From positions 1-8,552 of the forward strand of contig CAUHCL010000092.1 of assembly GCA_959604655.1 (NCBI GenBank): a stretch of 8,552 nt of DNA. Direction: 5' to 3'. The stretch's first letter is position 1. Each line of letters opens with the position of its first letter. The notes beneath the pieces were generated by a model. That model had not been told where the DNA came from, made no database searches, and saw nothing but the letters and a program-made list of their open reading frames with translations. Both the position numbers and the translations under genes were made by a program. The stretch is from an uncultured Alistipes sp. Lineage in GTDB: Bacteria > Bacteroidota > Bacteroidia > Bacteroidales > Rikenellaceae. Below, piece by piece: positions 6,979 to 8,552 of the stretch.

Positions 6979-7611
6979 CTAATAGAGTCTCAGATTGGCC
7001 ACCACCCGATATATGGCCTCCATGTCCTCGATCTTGATCGTTATGGTGTCGAAACCCGCGTTGGCGGATTCGAGCGCCAGCATCGTGCCGCCCTCGCCGT
7101 CGTTTACGATCCTTACCTTACGCAAAAGTATATATTTCGGGCATACTATCACATATATTTGCCCGGGAATTATCGCCTCGGCAGTGGTTTTTTTCAGAAA
7201 AACCATCGATCCCGACGGTATTTCGGCCGACATGGCCGTGTCGTAGCAGCGGAACGCGCAGTCGCAGTCCTCGATGGGCGGGATGCTCATCTTGAACGAG
7301 GGTTTCATGTCCTCGTGGAGCAGCAGGCCGCGCCCCACCACATCGCCCTCGAAGAAGGGGATGCGGCCGCTCGACAGACCTTTGTTGAACATGTCTCCCT
7401 CGCCCGTCAGCAGCCATCCCACGCTCAGCTCGGGAAACTTCTCCACGATGCGTCGCGCGAGGTTCTGCGAGATGCCGTTCTTGCCGGCCTTTATCTGATA
7501 CAGATTCTCCGAACGGGCCAGACCTATGTAACGTCCGAAATAGTTGGTAGTCATGTTCGCCCATCTTATCACGCTCTCAAGGCGAACCCAATTTTCATTT
7601 TTATTTGTCAT
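6979..7611 (-). CDS. XRE/HTH transcriptional regulator with S24/LexA-like C-terminal domain, probably non-proteolytic
   Basis: The 210-residue protein has an N-terminal helix-turn-helix domain of the phage-repressor type (about residues 5-75: RLESVIRWANMTTNYFGRYIG...ISQNLARRIVEKFPELSVGWLLTGEGDMF). Its C-terminal region (about 115-205) resembles the S24/LexA/CI autoprotease fold. In that fold a Ser-Lys pair drives self-cleavage. Here the Ser-Met position reads YDTAMSAEIPSGSM, with Ala where Ser is expected. An alignment by eye to LexA from GQIYVIV through YILLRKV puts Arg where the catalytic Lys should be. The protein is therefore probably a stable DNA-binding regulator using the fold for dimerisation or ligand sensing. 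The ATG at 7611 is preferred to a TTG two codons earlier. It heads the minus-strand cluster and diverges from the tRNA gene. Its target is unknown; autoregulation is a common arrangement in such families. Confidence 0.88.
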   Translation of the reverse strand: MTNKNENWVRLESVIRWANMTTNYFGRYIGLARSENLYQIKAGKNGISQNLARRIVEKFPELSVGWLLTGEGDMFNKGLSSGRIPFFEGDVVGRGLLLHEDMKPSFKMSIPPIEDCDCAFRCYDTAMSAEIPSGSMVFLKKTTAEAIIPGQIYVIVCPKYILLRKVRIVNDGEGGTMLALESANAGFDTITIKIEDMEAIYRVVANLRLY

Positions 7612-7635
7612 ATCCAAAAATTTTTATCATCTTTG
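7604..7635 (+). promoter_or_regulatory. Promoter of the tRNA-Arg gene
   Basis: TTTG at 7604-7607 (-33) and CATCTTTG at 7628-7635 (seven of eight bases of TAnnTTTG) are 20 bp apart, the normal Bacteroidetes spacing. The tRNA begins 7 bp after the -7 box, so the start would be almost at the mature 5' end. The -33 element lies inside the first codons of the divergent regulator gene. Confidence 0.7.
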
Positions 7636-7642
7636 CGGTCGC

Positions 7643-7714
7643 GGCCTCGTAGTTCAATGGATAGAATATAAGATTCCGGTTCTTACGATGAAGGTTCGAA
7701 TCCTTTCGAGGTCA
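7643..7714 (+). tRNA. tRNA-Arg, anticodon CCG
   Basis: The 72-nt sequence folds as a complete cloverleaf. The acceptor stem is GGCCTCG with CGAGGTC (one G-U pair) and discriminator A. The D stem is GTTC/GAAT with loop AATGGATA. The anticodon stem is TAAGA/TCTTA with loop TTCCGGT. The T arm is GAAGG-TTCGAAT-CCTTT. The anticodon CCG at 7676-7678 reads the arginine codon CGG. The 3' CCA is not encoded. A promoter lies just upstream and a strong terminator just downstream, so it is probably a single-gene transcript. Confidence 0.96.
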
Positions 7715-7719
7715 CATTC

Positions 7720-7741
7720 AAGGGCGGCGACGCCCTTTTTT
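7720..7741 (+). terminator. Rho-independent terminator of the tRNA-Arg transcript
   Basis: AAGGGCG-GCGA-CGCCCTT forms a 7-bp stem with a 4-nt loop and ends in a run of six T, starting 6 nt after the tRNA. This is a standard intrinsic terminator on the plus strand. Confidence 0.88.
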
Positions 7742-7938
7742 CATGCCTCGTCATATCCGATAAATTCCATTCGGTATCATACGCGAAATTTACCTCCGAC
7801 TCGCGAATCCCAATCTTTCGCGTTGCTGGCGATGTTGCGACTCTCTACGTCTGAGGCTTTTCCTATACTCTTCGGGCATCGACTACGGCGGTTTCGGTCC
7901 GAATTTATGATCGAATAATTATAATAACGTTCGTTTTT
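7742..7938 (-). ncRNA. Candidate rod-shaped non-coding RNA (unconfirmed)
   Basis: A minus-strand -7 box (TACCTTTG, 7945-7952) would start a transcript near 7938 running left towards the tRNA terminator, about 200 nt, over DNA without a credible protein gene. Its two halves are complementary in order. 7901-7908 pairs with 7760-7767 (8 bp). 7886-7896 pairs with 7784-7798, with one mismatch and a 4-nt bulge. 7872-7876 pairs with 7809-7813 using one G-U pair that exists only in the minus-strand RNA. This gives a long imperfect rod, loosely like 6S-type RNAs, but I cannot assign a family. A competing local hairpin CGCGAA/TTCGCG (7802-7822) weakens the model. The 3' end is undefined: the shared hairpin has no T-run on this strand. 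Confidence 0.25.
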
Positions 7939-7944
7939 TGCTAC

Positions 7945-7952
7945 CAAAGGTA
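7945..7952 (-). promoter_or_regulatory. Orphan -7 box on the minus strand
   Basis: Read on the minus strand it is TACCTTTG, an exact TAnnTTTG match. It does not precede a credible coding region. No TTTG is present at the expected -33 distance, so it could be a chance match. It is the only promoter-like support for the candidate RNA to its left. Confidence 0.35.
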
Positions 7953-8220
7953 ATGAATTTATTTGAAAAAACGATAAAAAAGTCCGTTTCGAAGATTGAA
8001 TGCGTCGGAATAATATGTTTTTGTGTTGTAATGTCTACAATATTTTCATGTTTCGGCCGTGCGGACTTCGGCCTGCCCCGTGGTCGCGGGTGCGCCCGCG
8101 CGACCCGACACGGACGGTTGCAACCATCCTGCCGCAAATGCGCTCGGGCCTGAGTCGGGGCGACGAACCGCCGCATCGGAACGTTTTTCGGCCCGTTGCG
8201 GCAACATTGCGCCCGTGCGA
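7953..8220. other. Non-coding stretch: AT-rich part, then GC-rich hairpin-rich block
   Basis: From 7953 to about 8050 the DNA is AT-rich, with an inverted repeat TTGTA-ATGTC-TACAA at 8026-8040. From about 8053 it turns abruptly GC-rich and structured. It holds GGCCG...CGGCC (8055-8073), a strong hairpin at 8082-8105 (GGT-CGCGGG-TGCG-CCCGCG-CG-ACC), a near-palindrome at 8112-8129 and a small GTTGC/GCAAC inverted repeat at 8195-8205. Short frames across it have no family resemblance and change composition half-way, so I do not call a protein. Confidence 0.5.
8112..8129. repeat. 18-bp near-perfect palindrome
   Basis: GGACGGTTGCAACCATCC is symmetrical at 16 of 18 positions around a perfect 10-bp core GGTTGCAACC. 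It could be a protein-binding operator or a stem. It lies about 115 bp upstream of the ruvB -7 box, rather far for a simple repressor site. Confidence 0.4.
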
Positions 8221-8252
8221 TTAGCTGAAATGACGTTTTTGTTGTAACTTTG
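8221..8252 (+). promoter_or_regulatory. Promoter of ruvB
   Basis: TAACTTTG at 8245-8252 matches the Bacteroidetes -7 consensus exactly. TTAG at 8221-8224 lies 20 bp upstream and fits the -33 TTTG at three of four bases. Transcription would begin near 8258, leaving a leader of about 110 nt before the ATG at 8371. Confidence 0.68.
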
Positions 8253-8268
8253 CCTTGGGTTTGATCCC

Positions 8269-8298
8269 GCGGGGGCGGCCGATATGCGAAAACCCCGC
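8269..8298 (+). other. Possible hairpin in the ruvB leader
   Basis: GCGGGG (8269-8274) can pair with CCCCGC (8293-8298) across an 18-nt loop, near the start of the predicted ruvB transcript. The stem is only 6 bp, so it is weak support for a leader structure. The in-frame ATG at 8284 would lie in its loop. Confidence 0.25.
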
Positions 8299-8370
8299 CG
8301 CTTCCGATGCCGAGCGGAAAAGGCCGCTAATGCCACTTTCCACCAAAATGCCATGCGCACAGACCGAAAC

Positions 8371-8552
8371 ATGAGAAATAATACGGAGAGCGATCTGGAG
8401 TTCGAGAACCGAATAAGGCCGCAGGAGCTTTCGGCCTTTTCGGGTCAGGACAAGATCGTCGACAACCTTAAAGTGTTCATCAAGGCCGCACTTATGCGCG
8501 GCGACTCGCTCGACCACGTGCTGCTGCACGGCCCCCCGGGACTGGGCAAGAC
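8371..8552 (+). CDS. ruvB: Holliday junction branch migration ATPase RuvB, N-terminus (cut by window edge)
   Basis: RuvB is the hexameric AAA+ motor that, with RuvA, drives branch migration of Holliday junctions in recombinational repair. Sixty codons are present. The RuvB N-terminal pattern is clear: IRPQELSAFSGQDKIVDNLKVFIKAALMRGDSLDHVLLHGPPGLGKT, including the Walker A motif GPPGLGK at residues 54-60 at the right edge. I chose the ATG at 8371, which leaves about 15 residues before the conserved IRP, close to family norm. In-frame ATGs at 8353 and 8284 are also open. The latter adds 29 residues rich in Arg and Lys that look unlike RuvB. No Shine-Dalgarno sequence is seen before any of them. 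Neither ruvA nor ruvC is in the window. Confidence 0.93.
   Translation, partial: MRNNTESDLEFENRIRPQELSAFSGQDKIVDNLKVFIKAALMRGDSLDHVLLHGPPGLGK

Noticed and set aside
5964..7037. Long plus-strand frame opposite the histidine kinase
   Set aside because: Antisense shadow of a clear kinase gene with all catalytic motifs; no recognisable domain.
7643..7741. tRNA-Arg 3' end as an integration site for a mobile element
   Set aside because: I see no repeat of the tRNA 3' end elsewhere in the window and no integrase; a normal terminator follows the gene and ruvB lies downstream.
7953..8153. Possible 66-residue membrane protein (MNLFEKTIKKS... with a hydrophobic stretch)
   Set aside because: The AAAGG upstream is too close to the ATG, no plus-strand promoter box is seen, and the C-terminal half is an Arg/Cys/Ala-rich reading of the GC-rich hairpin block. 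The hydrophobic stretch alone is not enough.
7919..8176. Minus-strand 85-residue frame in the same region
   Set aside because: Composition switches half-way from Arg/Pro-rich to Lys/Phe-rich with the base composition, as expected for non-coding DNA.

Overview
The window looks like chromosomal DNA of a GC-rich member of the Bacteroidales, plausibly Alistipes or a relative in the Rikenellaceae. The support is: several -7 boxes of the Bacteroidetes form TAnnTTTG; few Shine-Dalgarno sites; a CCDC81-type HU/SPOR protein and an XRE/S24-like regulator of the kinds common in this phylum; and a high GC content in most genes. The genus is an inference from style only.

Layout. On the left, the 5' part of typA (ribosome-associated GTPase, minus strand) diverges from aroB (3-dehydroquinate synthase, plus strand) across an 83-bp gap holding two back-to-back promoter-like boxes. 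After aroB comes a clearly AT-richer plus-strand gene for an exported MORN-like (YwqK-type) protein of unknown function. It converges on a compact minus-strand cluster. Read in the direction of transcription, that cluster is: XRE/HTH regulator with an S24-like domain (7611-6979), sensor histidine kinase (6923-5877), lgt (5828-4938), an HU-TM-SPOR protein (4941-4000) and a GtrA-family membrane protein (4000-3524). The last three overlap at stop/start codons and all act at the envelope (lipoprotein lipidation, peptidoglycan binding, lipid-linked sugar handling), so they probably form one translationally coupled unit.

A tRNA-Arg(CCG) gene with a good promoter and terminator diverges from the regulator, with only 31 bp between tRNA and start codon. 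It is followed by a roughly 630-bp stretch without a convincing protein gene. That stretch holds a minus-strand -7 box ahead of a possible rod-shaped RNA, an AT-rich part, a GC-rich block with hairpins and an 18-bp near-palindrome, and finally the promoter and leader of ruvB, whose first 60 codons run off the right edge.

Most of this is housekeeping. The points most worth a second look are the S24-like regulator, in which both catalytic residues appear replaced (Ser to Ala, Lys to Arg), the AT-rich exported protein, the HU-SPOR fusion, and the structured non-coding region at 7742-8250. I did not find a convincing new multi-gene system, CRISPR array, insertion sequence or prophage.
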